Shown here: positions 7,018-14,197 of the stretch, piece after piece
Layout: every line of letters begins with the position of its first letter
Numbering within the stretch: the stretch's first letter is position 1
From: Oscillospiraceae bacterium
GTDB lineage: Bacteria > Bacillota > Clostridia > Oscillospirales > Acutalibacteraceae
Assembly (NCBI GenBank): GCA_031273775.1
Contig: JAISRF010000015.1
Coordinates: 1-17,206 of the forward strand
Length of the DNA stretch: 17,206 nt
Direction: 5' to 3'
The notes under the pieces: generated by a model
What the model saw: only the letters and a program-made list of their open reading frames with translations
The model's database searches: none
What the model was told of the DNA's origin: nothing
Made by a program: the position numbers and the translations under genes

Positions 7018-7958
7018 ACGGCCTCAAATTTCTCCAGCAAAATGGCGGGGTAATAGCTCTGCTTGGCGCGACGCAGGCCTTCCAGTCCCAAATCTTCTTC
7101 CCGGTTCAGGTACTCGTAAGCCGTCAGCGTTTTGGCGAACTCCCGGTTAACGATTGGGTATGCGCCTTGCACCTTCGGGTCAGCTTTTTCCGCATGTATG
7201 CCGAAAACCCGGCTGTTTATCGGTTCTCCGAAGGTGAACGCGACTGTCTGCAACGGCTCGCAAAGCGGGGGTTGGGCATCCTCTTGGGGTTTAGACAAAT
7301 GCGAAACGCTTTCCGGGTGTTTCACCCCTGTAATACGCACAAGTCCGCCGGAAAATCCCAGCGTAAAATAATCCTCAAAGCAACGTTCCATGGCTAAATG
7401 CTCAAAAATAAGCTTGGGATTTTGCGGAACATGCTCACTGTACCATTTTTCGTAAAGCCTCCGGCATTCACCGATATTTTTCGAAGAAATCGGCTCGAAA
7501 ACGTAGTCGTACCGCTCCTCAAACCGCGCGATATGCGTGCGTTTTTTGTGGTATCTCTTTCCGGGAAGCTGAGCCAAATCAGACGTTTTGTAGAGGTAAT
7601 CGAAAATATCCTCACTGCTCATAAAGTCAAATCCGCCGGGAAAAGCTTCCTCCAAAAGCATTTTCCGCCCGCTGTCAATCCCGCGGAGAACCAAAGGGTT
7701 GCCGCGATTGTCCGCATCCTCTTTCAGCCGAAGCACAGCACTTTTTAAATCGGTCGCGCCGACCGGACAGACATAGGTCCCGGTTTTAGGGGAAAACGCC
7801 GTGAAAACGCCGTCTTCAAGGGACACCGAAAACTCGTAATATTCGTTCCAAATGTAAAAATTCCCAAAACAAAACTCACATCCAAACAGATCGGAATCCC
7901 GCAATATACGGTCAATTTCGGGCTTTTGGTCAAGTATTAGGGGTTTAAAATCAATCAT
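7008..7958 (-). CDS. DUF2156 / phosphatidylglycerol lysyltransferase C-terminal-domain-like protein
   Basis: 316 aa. The family signature is clear: YHKKRTHIARFEERY at 136-150, TVAFTFGEPINSRVFGIHAE near 238-257, the KAD-x3-GAYPIVNREFA segment (258-275), and YLNREEDLGLEGLRRAKQSY (283-302). DUF2156 is the soluble aminoacyl-transferase (double GNAT-like) domain of MprF-type enzymes that move an amino acid from tRNA to a lipid or other acceptor. Here there is no membrane domain, so the acceptor is unknown. Residues about 211-237 (Pro/Ser/Gln-rich) look like an insertion between the two halves of the usual G-V-A-F-T-x-G-E region. The ribosome binding site is weak (TTGGCGA upstream). It follows asnB by 42 bp and overlaps the GNAT gene by 10 nt. 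Confidence 0.88.
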   Translation of the reverse strand: MIDFKPLILDQKPEIDRILRDSDLFGCEFCFGNFYIWNEYYEFSVSLEDGVFTAFSPKTGTYVCPVGATDLKSAVLRLKEDADNRGNPLVLRGIDSGRKMLLEEAFPGGFDFMSSEDIFDYLYKTSDLAQLPGKRYHKKRTHIARFEERYDYVFEPISSKNIGECRRLYEKWYSEHVPQNPKLIFEHLAMERCFEDYFTLGFSGGLVRITGVKHPESVSHLSKPQEDAQPPLCEPLQTVAFTFGEPINSRVFGIHAEKADPKVQGAYPIVNREFAKTLTAYEYLNREEDLGLEGLRRAKQSYYPAILLEKFEAVWK

Positions 7959-8000
7959 TAAATAATCGCCAATATTACAAAATTTATTTGGATAAATATT

Positions 8001-9584
8001 TTACTCCCCTGACGCGCCGTAATTTTGCAAAACCCGCGCGCTGGGGTCGTTTACATCGCAGCCTGTCCATTCGCGGTTGGGCATCCAGAAATCGGGAATC
8101 ATCTTTGCCTGTCCGGGGTAATATTTTTCAAATAATTCCCTGTAAAGCAGGCTTTCTTTGGTGAATGGGCGGGCAAAATCGTAGGTTTTGGCCTTTTCCT
8201 CAAACTCCGCGTCGGAATACGCGCTTGCGGCAAATTCCTTCAAATCGTCCACCATACTGTGGCCGACCGCGTCCGAAAAGGCGGCCTTTTCGCGCCATAG
8301 AATACTTCCCGGCAACCAGTTGCCTTCCTCAAACGCCTTGCGGAGCAGATACTTTCCCTTGCCGGTTGTGTTTTGTTTTTTCACCGGGTCAATCGACATC
8401 ACGTACCGTACAAAATCCAAATCGCCAAACGGCACCCGAGCCTCAAGGCTGTTGGACGCGAGACACCGGTCGGCGCGGAGTACATCATAAAAATAAAGCT
8501 CATTAAGGCGCTTAACCGCCTCTGCCTGAAACGCCGCGGCGCCGGGGGCGAAATCGGTGTATTTATAGCCGAAGATTTCATCGGAGATTTCACCGGTGAG
8601 GAGCACCTTCAAATCCGTCTGTTCGTGGATTGCCTTGCACACTAAATACATGCCCATGCTGGCGCGGATAGTGGTGATGTCGTATGTACCGAGCGCAGCT
8701 ACCACGGTTTCAAGCGTTTCAAGTACCTGCTGCTTGGTCATGATGACCTCGGTGTGTTCCGCTCCCAAATAATCCGCCACTTGCTTGGCGTATTTGAGGT
8801 CAATGGCATCGTTTTCCATGCCGATTGCAAAAGTGCGGATGGGCTTTTTCAAAATTTTAGCCGCGATGGCGCACACCAGACTGGAATCCAGCCCCCCGGA
8901 AAGTAAAAAGCCCAGCGGCGCGTCTGCGTCCAACCGCTTTTCCACCGCTTTGATAAGCTTTCTGCGGATATGGTCAAGCACTTTGCCTATGTCATCGTGG
9001 CGATAGCTCTGTACGGCGGAAATGTCTGTGTATTGCACGAATTTCCCGTCCACGTAATAATACCCCGGAGGAAAAGGTTTGATTTCCTCAACCCAGCCCA
9101 CAAGGCATTTCGCTTCGCTGGCAAAGGCAATGTTTCCGCTTTGGGAGTACCCGTAAAACAGCGGGCGAATGCCGATTGGATCCCGCGCGGCGATTAACTG
9201 TCCGGTCTGCCCGTCGTAAAGAATACAGGCGAATTCGGCGTCCAGATGCCGGAATATTTCAAAGCCGTACTCACGGTAAAGTGGCAGCAAAAGCTCGCAG
9301 TCGGAATCGCTTTTAAAGGAATATCCGCGGGCGGAGAGTTCGCTTTTAAGATGACGGAAACCGTACAGCTCACCATTGCATATCACCCAATCGCCGTCAC
9401 GTTCAAAGGGCTGCATGCCGTCCGGAGTCAGACCCATAATGGCAAGCCGGGCAAAGCCCAACAAACCGAACGGGGTTTCACGGACATCCAGGGCGTCCGG
9501 CCCGCGGGCGGCGGTGCGCTCCAGATACTCCTTAAAGGTGTCGGCGGAGATGTCCTTGCTGGTGTAGCCGATGATTGAACACAT
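8001..9584 (-). CDS. asnB: Asparagine synthase (glutamine-hydrolysing), AsnB type
   Basis: 527 aa, close to the E. coli AsnB length (554). It makes asparagine from aspartate, ATP and glutamine in the cytoplasm. The N-terminal glutaminase domain (about 1-190) starts with Met-Cys, so Cys2 becomes the N-terminal nucleophile; RGPD at 27-30, ARLAI at 45-49, CNGELY at 69-74 and SDSDCE at 92-97 complete that site. The synthetase domain holds the PP-loop SGGLDSS at 229-235 and LLTGEISDEIFGYKY at about 328-342, a variant of the LSGEGSDE motif. The ATG follows AAGGAG at 9594-9599 with a 9-nt spacer. It is the first gene of an apparent four-gene operon and is preceded by a strong promoter and a leader of about 140 nt with a possible upstream ORF. 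Confidence 0.95.
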   Translation of the reverse strand: MCSIIGYTSKDISADTFKEYLERTAARGPDALDVRETPFGLLGFARLAIMGLTPDGMQPFERDGDWVICNGELYGFRHLKSELSARGYSFKSDSDCELLLPLYREYGFEIFRHLDAEFACILYDGQTGQLIAARDPIGIRPLFYGYSQSGNIAFASEAKCLVGWVEEIKPFPPGYYYVDGKFVQYTDISAVQSYRHDDIGKVLDHIRRKLIKAVEKRLDADAPLGFLLSGGLDSSLVCAIAAKILKKPIRTFAIGMENDAIDLKYAKQVADYLGAEHTEVIMTKQQVLETLETVVAALGTYDITTIRASMGMYLVCKAIHEQTDLKVLLTGEISDEIFGYKYTDFAPGAAAFQAEAVKRLNELYFYDVLRADRCLASNSLEARVPFGDLDFVRYVMSIDPVKKQNTTGKGKYLLRKAFEEGNWLPGSILWREKAAFSDAVGHSMVDDLKEFAASAYSDAEFEEKAKTYDFARPFTKESLLYRELFEKYYPGQAKMIPDFWMPNREWTGCDVNDPSARVLQNYGASGE

Positions 9585-9675
9585 TGAGATTATCTCCTTG
9601 TTTTGTATAGGGGCGAGGCCTCCGTGCCAGCGCGGAGTTGAAAATTGCCGGTAAAAAAAGTATTGACATTTCCAT
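9532..9675 (-). CDS. Candidate leader ORF overlapping the asnB start
   Basis: A 47-codon frame begins with ATG at 9673-9675, preceded by a strong GGAGG at 9681-9685 with a 5-nt spacer. It runs in a different frame across the asnB ribosome binding site and start, ending inside asnB at 9532. It lies entirely in the predicted asnB transcript. The peptide is basic and matches nothing I recognise. Three Asn codons cluster at the asnB start region (DNLNVFN). It may be a regulatory leader ORF or a chance frame; protein function is unlikely. See the alternative hairpins listed with it. Confidence 0.35.
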   Translation of the reverse strand: MEMSILFLPAIFNSALARRPRPYTKQGDNLNVFNHRLHQQGHLRRHL

Positions 9676-9699
9676 TGTTGCCTCCGCTCTGTGAGGCGG
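9611..9699 (-). promoter_or_regulatory. asnB leader with mutually exclusive short stems
   Basis: On the minus strand four segments can pair in alternative ways. Segment 1 GCCTC (9693-9697) pairs with segment 2 GAGGC (9680-9684), covering the leader-ORF ribosome binding site. Segment 2 GCGGAG (9682-9687) also pairs perfectly with segment 3 CTCCGC (9632-9637). Segment 3 CTCCG (9633-9637) also pairs with segment 4 CGGAG (9620-9624). This resembles an attenuator layout but the stems are only 5-6 bp and no terminator T run follows segment 4. No T-box or known riboswitch motif was seen. Confidence 0.35.
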
Positions 9700-9729
9700 T
9701 CTGTTCGCTTTTATCCCAACAACAAACGC

Positions 9730-9758
9730 ATTATAACACGCGGGGCGCGGGATTGCAA
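9730..9758 (-). promoter_or_regulatory. Sigma-A promoter for the asnB operon
   Basis: On the minus strand, TTGCAA (9753-9758), a 17-nt GC-rich spacer and TATAAT (9730-9735) with an extended -10 TG (TGTTATAAT). The predicted start is near 9723, about 140 nt upstream of the asnB ATG. Confidence 0.8.
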
Positions 9759-9909
9759 GTATCAAGTTTCCAATCGTTAAACAGATTCATGAAGATTGAC
9801 CTTTCAGATAATTCGCTTAAACAACAGCAACCTTTCCAATGTTCAAAACGCAATTTCATCATCAGCGTTGAAAGCCGGAACCCTCGCGGGACGCAATTTC
9901 AAAGATTGC
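9759..9909. other. Spacer between divergent asnB and cytidylate-kinase-like promoters
   Basis: No gene is supported here. An 11-bp direct repeat, ACGCAATTTCA, occurs at 9848-9858 and 9891-9901. A plus-strand frame from an ATG at 9790 to a stop near 9935 lacks a ribosome binding site and runs through the downstream promoter, so it was not called. Confidence 0.5.
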
Positions 9910-9938
9910 TTGATAATTCCCCGAAAATCTGTTAAGAT
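9910..9938 (+). promoter_or_regulatory. Sigma-A promoter for the cytidylate-kinase-like gene
   Basis: TTGATA (9910-9915), 17-nt spacer, TAAGAT (9933-9938) with extended -10 TG (TGTTAAGAT). The predicted start is near 9945, about 210 nt before the ATG at 10155, so the palindromic element at 9964-10083 would be transcribed as leader RNA. Confidence 0.65.
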
Positions 9939-9963
9939 ATATGAGGAAAACAAGTAGGGTATT

Positions 9964-10083
9964 TTGATTTACTGTGTTCACAAGAATTTCAAGGCATACC
10001 AAAGTTCATTCCGCAGTAGTAGATTGGTAGTAAATTCGTTCTGAAATTCTGTGAACACGCCTGTGAACACGCCTGTAAATCAA
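9964..10083. repeat. 120-bp imperfect palindromic element with 12-bp tandem duplication
   Basis: The outer arms pair: TTGATTTAC (9964-9972) with GTAAATCAA (10075-10083). The inner arms pair: 9974-9991 (GTGTTCACA then AGAATTTCA) with 10042-10058, with one unpaired base. A smaller internal stem is TACCAA (9997-10002) with TTGGTA (10024-10029). The right arm carries two tandem copies of TGTGAACACGCC (10050-10061 and 10062-10073) where the left arm has only one partner. The arrangement fits a folded leader RNA or a miniature palindromic element. It has no coding potential that I can support. Confidence 0.8.
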
Positions 10084-10154
10084 GGGGTTCGGGTGATAAT
10101 CAAAATAATTCTATAGAAAAGCAAATGTTATTTTATTTGAGTGGAGGTCTTGTC

Positions 10155-10787
10155 ATGCAAAACTATGTCATCACATTGGCGCGCGGTTTCGGAAGCGGCG
10201 GCAAGCGGATTGGTCTTGCGCTTTCCAAAGAACTCGGTGTTCCTTTGTATGAAAGCCAGATTCTTGCCATGGCATCTGAGCAAAGCGGCATCAGCAAAGA
10301 CAAATTCGTCCAGGTGGACGAAAGACTGCGCGGCGGATTGCTGCGCAAGTTAAAGGCTGCGCCCAATATCGACCATATCACGTCTCCGTCTGACAAAGAC
10401 TTTGTCTCTGACGACAATCTTTACAGCATTCAGGCACAGGTCATACGTGAACTTGCGGCCTCCGAATCCTGCGTGATTATCGGTAAGTGCGCCAATTTTG
10501 TTTTGCGTGATCTGCCAAACGTCATCAGCGTTTACGTAGAAGCGCCGCGCGCATACTGTCTCAGGCATGTAATGGAAACCATGGGCGTAACCGAAGAGGA
10601 GGCTCACAGACTCATTACTAAAACAGACAAATACCGCGCGGATTATTTTCACCATTACACAGGCGGCCGGATATGGACCGACCCCGTGCTCTATGACCTG
10701 ACGCTGAATGTTCAGCGGGTCGGCCGGGATAAAGCTGTGTCTTTGATCAAACACTATGCCGAGACAAAGTTTAGTTATAACGCCTAA
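10155..10787 (+). CDS. Cytidylate-kinase-like family protein
   Basis: 210 aa from the ATG at 10155, chosen because GGAGG at 10143-10147 lies 7 nt upstream and the protein then opens with the P-loop strand; an in-frame start at 10125 would put the site inside the gene. Motifs: ITLARGFGSGGKRIG (6-20) is a P-loop NTPase motif of the cytidylate kinase-like family (Cytidylate_kin2 type), and CVIIGKCANFVL (106-117) is the conserved core segment that usually reads IIGRCA. The family is related to CMP kinase but its true substrate is not established, and it lacks the usual context of cmk (rpsA, ispH). It is monocistronic, with its own promoter and a long structured leader, and ends 27 bp before the convergent GH29 gene. 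Confidence 0.88.
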   Translation: MQNYVITLARGFGSGGKRIGLALSKELGVPLYESQILAMASEQSGISKDKFVQVDERLRGGLLRKLKAAPNIDHITSPSDKDFVSDDNLYSIQAQVIRELAASESCVIIGKCANFVLRDLPNVISVYVEAPRAYCLRHVMETMGVTEEEAHRLITKTDKYRADYFHHYTGGRIWTDPVLYDLTLNVQRVGRDKAVSLIKHYAETKFSYNA

Positions 10788-10814
10788 AAATCCGGCATGA
10801 GATTTGTGAAATAT

Positions 10815-12164
10815 TTACCATGTGATTTCTAGCACGATTGGCTCGTGAACAAGCCTGTCAACCGGGATTTTCTGAATATGCAGGTACGGCCCGTTGGCAT
10901 ACCCGTGTTCATTAAAGAGGGCGGGCAGCCGCGCTAACTCAAACGGTAGCGCCTCCCCCGTATTCAGCAGCCGGACTTTGGCGGGCTCTTGGGGATAAGT
11001 AAGCAACGTAACGCCGCTGGATATAATCCCGTCGTAAAAATGCAGATAGGTTTTATTCGCGTTTTTCACGGCTATGAATGGGAGCTCCGCGTTCACCCGG
11101 TAATCGTAGCCGTCCGCTTCCACGTCCCGGAACGCCTCCGAAACTTTGTTAAACCAGATTCCGACTTTTTTTACCGTTTCGGAGGATGTTTCGTCAATTT
11201 TTCCGTCCGGTTTCGGCCCGACGTTGAGCAGGTAGCTTCCGCCCATTGCCATAATTTTGTCTATTGATGACATTAAAAACCGTAACGAGAAATAGTCCTC
11301 GTTTGCCCGCCAGCCCCAGCTTTGCTCCCCGACGGACTGGCACGCCTCGGTCATTCGTTCAAACCGATTGCCTTCCGGCACTTCGCGTTCCGGCGTAGCA
11401 AAATCGCCCTTGCCAAAACCACGGTCGTTAATCAGGATGCCCGGTTGCAGCTCCCTTGCCAGCCCGTTTATGGATTCGTCCTCAATTCCCGGCGGAATGT
11501 CCCAGAACAGCGTATAAATTTTGCCGTAGTTTGAAAGCAGCTCGGTAATTTGATTTTTGATATATTCAATGTATTCGGGCACTTTGGGATGGTCTTTGTT
11601 TTTGGCTTTCCACTGGTGGCTTGAATTTGGATTATATCCATATTCATAATGCCAGTCCGGATTTGAATAATATAAAGACAGCTTTATTCCGTGTTTTTCG
11701 CACGCGGCACTCAGCATTTTAAGCGTGTCTCCGCCGTAAGACGTGTTCATAATATTGTAGTTAGTATGTTTCGTATCCCACATACAAAATCCATCGTGGT
11801 GCTTTGCGGTAAAGCATATGTAGCTCATACCCGCGTTTTTGGCGAGCAGTACCCATTCCTCCGGGTTATAACCGGCGGGGTTGAAGTCAACCATACGCTT
11901 CTCATATTCAGCGGAATCTAAATCAAGTCTCGCCAAAACCTGCTCCTGCTCGCCGTATAGAGAATAAAAGCCCCAATGTATAAACATTCCGAACTTTGGA
12001 TTCATCGCCTTTTGTTTAAGAATATCTGCCATTTCCCCGGCGGGAATGTTCCTGTGCCCTGCGAATTTCGCCGTTTCATAGCTCACTTCCCCCAGAGCGC
12101 TCAAAACGCCGAGAAAATCCGTTTCGGTTTTGTCCCGTAAAGGATAAAGCTGAACGCCTACCAT
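10815..12164 (-). CDS. GH29-type alpha-L-fucosidase with isomerase-like N-terminal fragment
   Basis: 449 aa. Residues about 54-449 are a GH29 glycosidase: KFGMFIHWG (57-65), TAKHHDGFCMWDTKHTNYNI (119-138), LFWDIP with probable nucleophile Asp222, LINDRGF (244-250), SWGW (282-285) and YLLNVGPKPDG (311-321). GH29 enzymes release alpha-L-fucose with retention. Residues 1-52 are not GH29: VGVQLYPLRDKTETDFLG and the following SYETAKFAGHRN look like the first strand and helices of a sugar phosphate isomerase/epimerase (xylose isomerase-like TIM barrel), cut short. No signal peptide is seen, so it is probably cytoplasmic. Start: ATG at 12162-12164, 10 nt after the stop of the GH42-like gene, with a weak ribosome binding site and probable coupling. 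The internal Met54 has no suitable site. Last gene of the three-hydrolase operon. Confidence 0.9.
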   Translation of the reverse strand: MVGVQLYPLRDKTETDFLGVLSALGEVSYETAKFAGHRNIPAGEMADILKQKAMNPKFGMFIHWGFYSLYGEQEQVLARLDLDSAEYEKRMVDFNPAGYNPEEWVLLAKNAGMSYICFTAKHHDGFCMWDTKHTNYNIMNTSYGGDTLKMLSAACEKHGIKLSLYYSNPDWHYEYGYNPNSSHQWKAKNKDHPKVPEYIEYIKNQITELLSNYGKIYTLFWDIPPGIEDESINGLARELQPGILINDRGFGKGDFATPEREVPEGNRFERMTEACQSVGEQSWGWRANEDYFSLRFLMSSIDKIMAMGGSYLLNVGPKPDGKIDETSSETVKKVGIWFNKVSEAFRDVEADGYDYRVNAELPFIAVKNANKTYLHFYDGIISSGVTLLTYPQEPAKVRLLNTGEALPFELARLPALFNEHGYANGPYLHIQKIPVDRLVHEPIVLEITW

Positions 12165-12174
12165 CTGCTTTTAC

Positions 12175-14163
12175 TCACTTTCTACACTGATTTTCCGTGA
12201 TCACCAAAGCCATTTGCCACGGCAAAATTTGCGGTATGGCAAACGCGTTATATCCGCCGCCGCTTTGTTCGGGCAAAAAACGGCACTCCTGCTGATTACA
12301 GCCCATATCATAAACAAAACAGTGGGTTGAATCCGTCTTTAACAAAAAAACCGTATCTTCCAGCGTTTCCAGACTTCCGTTTATTATCGCCGCCGCAATT
12401 TGGCCGTTGCTTACGCGGCGCACCCAACTATGCAACCGGCAATATGAACAGTTGACTAAAAGTAGCTCGTCACGCGAAAGCCAGCGGAAAATATTTCGAA
12501 GCTGCCGCGCCTTTGGGCGACTTTGAATAAACGTCCACGGATAATACCCTGCAACGCATATCCGCCCGCCAAGTGAATTTTCATAAACGCCCCAAGAGCA
12601 CTCGGATTTAACATTGCCGCTGTAATCAACCATATAAGACAAGACTTGCGCGTTTGAGTCCGCCGATTCAATCACGGCAGCATCCCCTTTGTTGAATTCC
12701 TGAAAACAGTTGCGCCGCGCGGCGTTGGGGATGCCTTCGTTCAAAAAATGTCCCGAAAAGACCTCAATGCAGTCCTTTTCCAAAAAGTCCGTAACTTCAA
12801 ACCCGGTCAGCCCGCTGTACCCCATATGATTGAGATTATACAGCGCCCGGGCATCCATATACACCCCTTTTGAAAGCAGCCGTCTAATCAAATCTGTGGG
12901 CATTACCCGAACCGAGTCGCCACTCAAAGCCGTCACGCAGGCGCTTTCCGGCGAATAGGCCGCGGGCAGCCCTGTTTCCAAAAGCTCTTTCGCAAAATAT
13001 CCGGGGTCTGCCTGTACCGCGTACAAATCTTTTGTCCAGCCGGTATAAACGCCCTGTGGAGGCGTGCGCCCAAAGGTTTTGACCAATAAATCGTAAAACG
13101 GCTGGGTTTTGGCCAAACGGTCAAGCAGGGGCAAATAGTCTGTCGGAGTTTCCCCGGGCAAAGTCATCGCGAGTATGTTATACGCCGCGCCCGTGCAGCC
13201 CGCTGCAATGTGTGAAGCGGTTTCCAAAGCGGTAGCGGCGGGGCTTTTTTTCAGCATTTGGTACGGGAAGTTTTCTATTTCCGACTGAATTGTTTCCACA
13301 AAGTGCGTGAGCAGCGATACTTGCCGCCCAATCTCGTGGGATTTCTGAATCAACCCATAAAGCGGTTCGTCCGTATATGCGCCGTTGCCCGGACGCCAGT
13401 AAACCTGCCGTCCGCTCTTTCCCCGGAGGATTTCCGATGTTTCCTCAAAAGAATATCCCTCATAAAAACGCTCGCCCGTCATAAAACCAAGTGGAATCGT
13501 TTTGGCGGACGTCTCATTTACCGTTTTTTCTATATGCGAAAATAGTTTTGAGAGCGTATTGCGATTGTGCTGAATCCATTTTAACGCAAGGTTGTGGTTT
13601 TTTTTGCTTTTTGCGTCCTCAAACGCTTCTTTTAGCGTTTCACGCGTAAAACTTTGCCCAAATTCTTCCCGGAAAAGCGCAAGGCAGCCGTCGCAAAAGC
13701 AGCCGTAGCCGATTGGCCAATGCTCGAAACGAACGTCATCGTCAATCCAGATATAATCGGGGTTTGCTTTTACAATCAAACGGTAAAGCTCTCCGACATA
13801 CCCGCGCGTGTTTTCATCGTTCGGGCACAGCGATCCCCTGCAAACCTGCCCGTCAAGATTGGTCATCGGCGTGTAATCCCCGCGAAGCGCATTATCTTGA
13901 TTTTCCTCGTGGTGACCGATGGTGGTCAAAATATTAATGCCGCTTTCAAAACCGTAAGACCGCGCGGTTTCCATGCGCTTTTCCAAAATATCCGCCTGAC
14001 GCGCCGCCGTTTCAAGAGGCATCGGCGAATGGGAAAGCGCCATAAACAAAGTAATCTGGCTCACCATCGGCTTGCGCTCACAAAGCAGCTCCAAAAGTTC
14101 CCTGAACATTTCTTCGTTTTCCGAAACCGGGAAATGTACGCGTATAGAGTTTTTCGCTTCCAT
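12175..14163 (-). CDS. GH42-like glycoside hydrolase (divergent, putative)
   Basis: 662 aa, no signal peptide. I do not recognise an exact family, but the layout resembles GH42 beta-galactosidases. IWIDDDVRFEHW (139-149) lies where GH42 has its DNE acid/base motif, and is followed by a Cys-x-Cys-x2-Cys cluster (155, 157, 160) plus Cys108 or Cys113 upstream, like the GH42 zinc site. A segment with Glu295 and Glu297 followed by ENFPYQMLKKS and then AAGCTGAAYNIL (321-332) resembles the nucleophile region. The usual Asn-Glu is replaced by Asp-Asp, so the activity is uncertain. Residues about 390-470 (LLSKGVYMDARALYNLNHMG) resemble the amidotransferase-like middle domain. ATG with GGGG at 14170-14173, 6 nt upstream. 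It lies between the GH95-like and GH29 genes, with gaps of 34 and 10 bp, so it probably acts on the same glycan. Confidence 0.6.
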   Translation of the reverse strand: MEAKNSIRVHFPVSENEEMFRELLELLCERKPMVSQITLFMALSHSPMPLETAARQADILEKRMETARSYGFESGINILTTIGHHEENQDNALRGDYTPMTNLDGQVCRGSLCPNDENTRGYVGELYRLIVKANPDYIWIDDDVRFEHWPIGYGCFCDGCLALFREEFGQSFTRETLKEAFEDAKSKKNHNLALKWIQHNRNTLSKLFSHIEKTVNETSAKTIPLGFMTGERFYEGYSFEETSEILRGKSGRQVYWRPGNGAYTDEPLYGLIQKSHEIGRQVSLLTHFVETIQSEIENFPYQMLKKSPAATALETASHIAAGCTGAAYNILAMTLPGETPTDYLPLLDRLAKTQPFYDLLVKTFGRTPPQGVYTGWTKDLYAVQADPGYFAKELLETGLPAAYSPESACVTALSGDSVRVMPTDLIRRLLSKGVYMDARALYNLNHMGYSGLTGFEVTDFLEKDCIEVFSGHFLNEGIPNAARRNCFQEFNKGDAAVIESADSNAQVLSYMVDYSGNVKSECSWGVYENSLGGRICVAGYYPWTFIQSRPKARQLRNIFRWLSRDELLLVNCSYCRLHSWVRRVSNGQIAAAIINGSLETLEDTVFLLKTDSTHCFVYDMGCNQQECRFLPEQSGGGYNAFAIPQILPWQMALVITENQCRK

Positions 14164-14197
14164 CTCTATCCCCGCTTTTCTTTAATCATTTTGTTTG

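Noticed and set aside
9663..9691. Plus-strand TTGACA at 9663-9668
   Set aside because: No -10 box at the right distance, and it lies in the asnB leader on the other strand.
9790..9935. Plus-strand 48-codon frame before the cytidylate-kinase-like gene
   Set aside because: No ribosome binding site and it runs through the predicted promoter at 9910-9938.
10788..10814. Terminator between the convergent cytidylate-kinase-like and GH29 genes
   Set aside because: Only a 5-bp AAATC/GATTT stem is present, with no T run; too weak to call.
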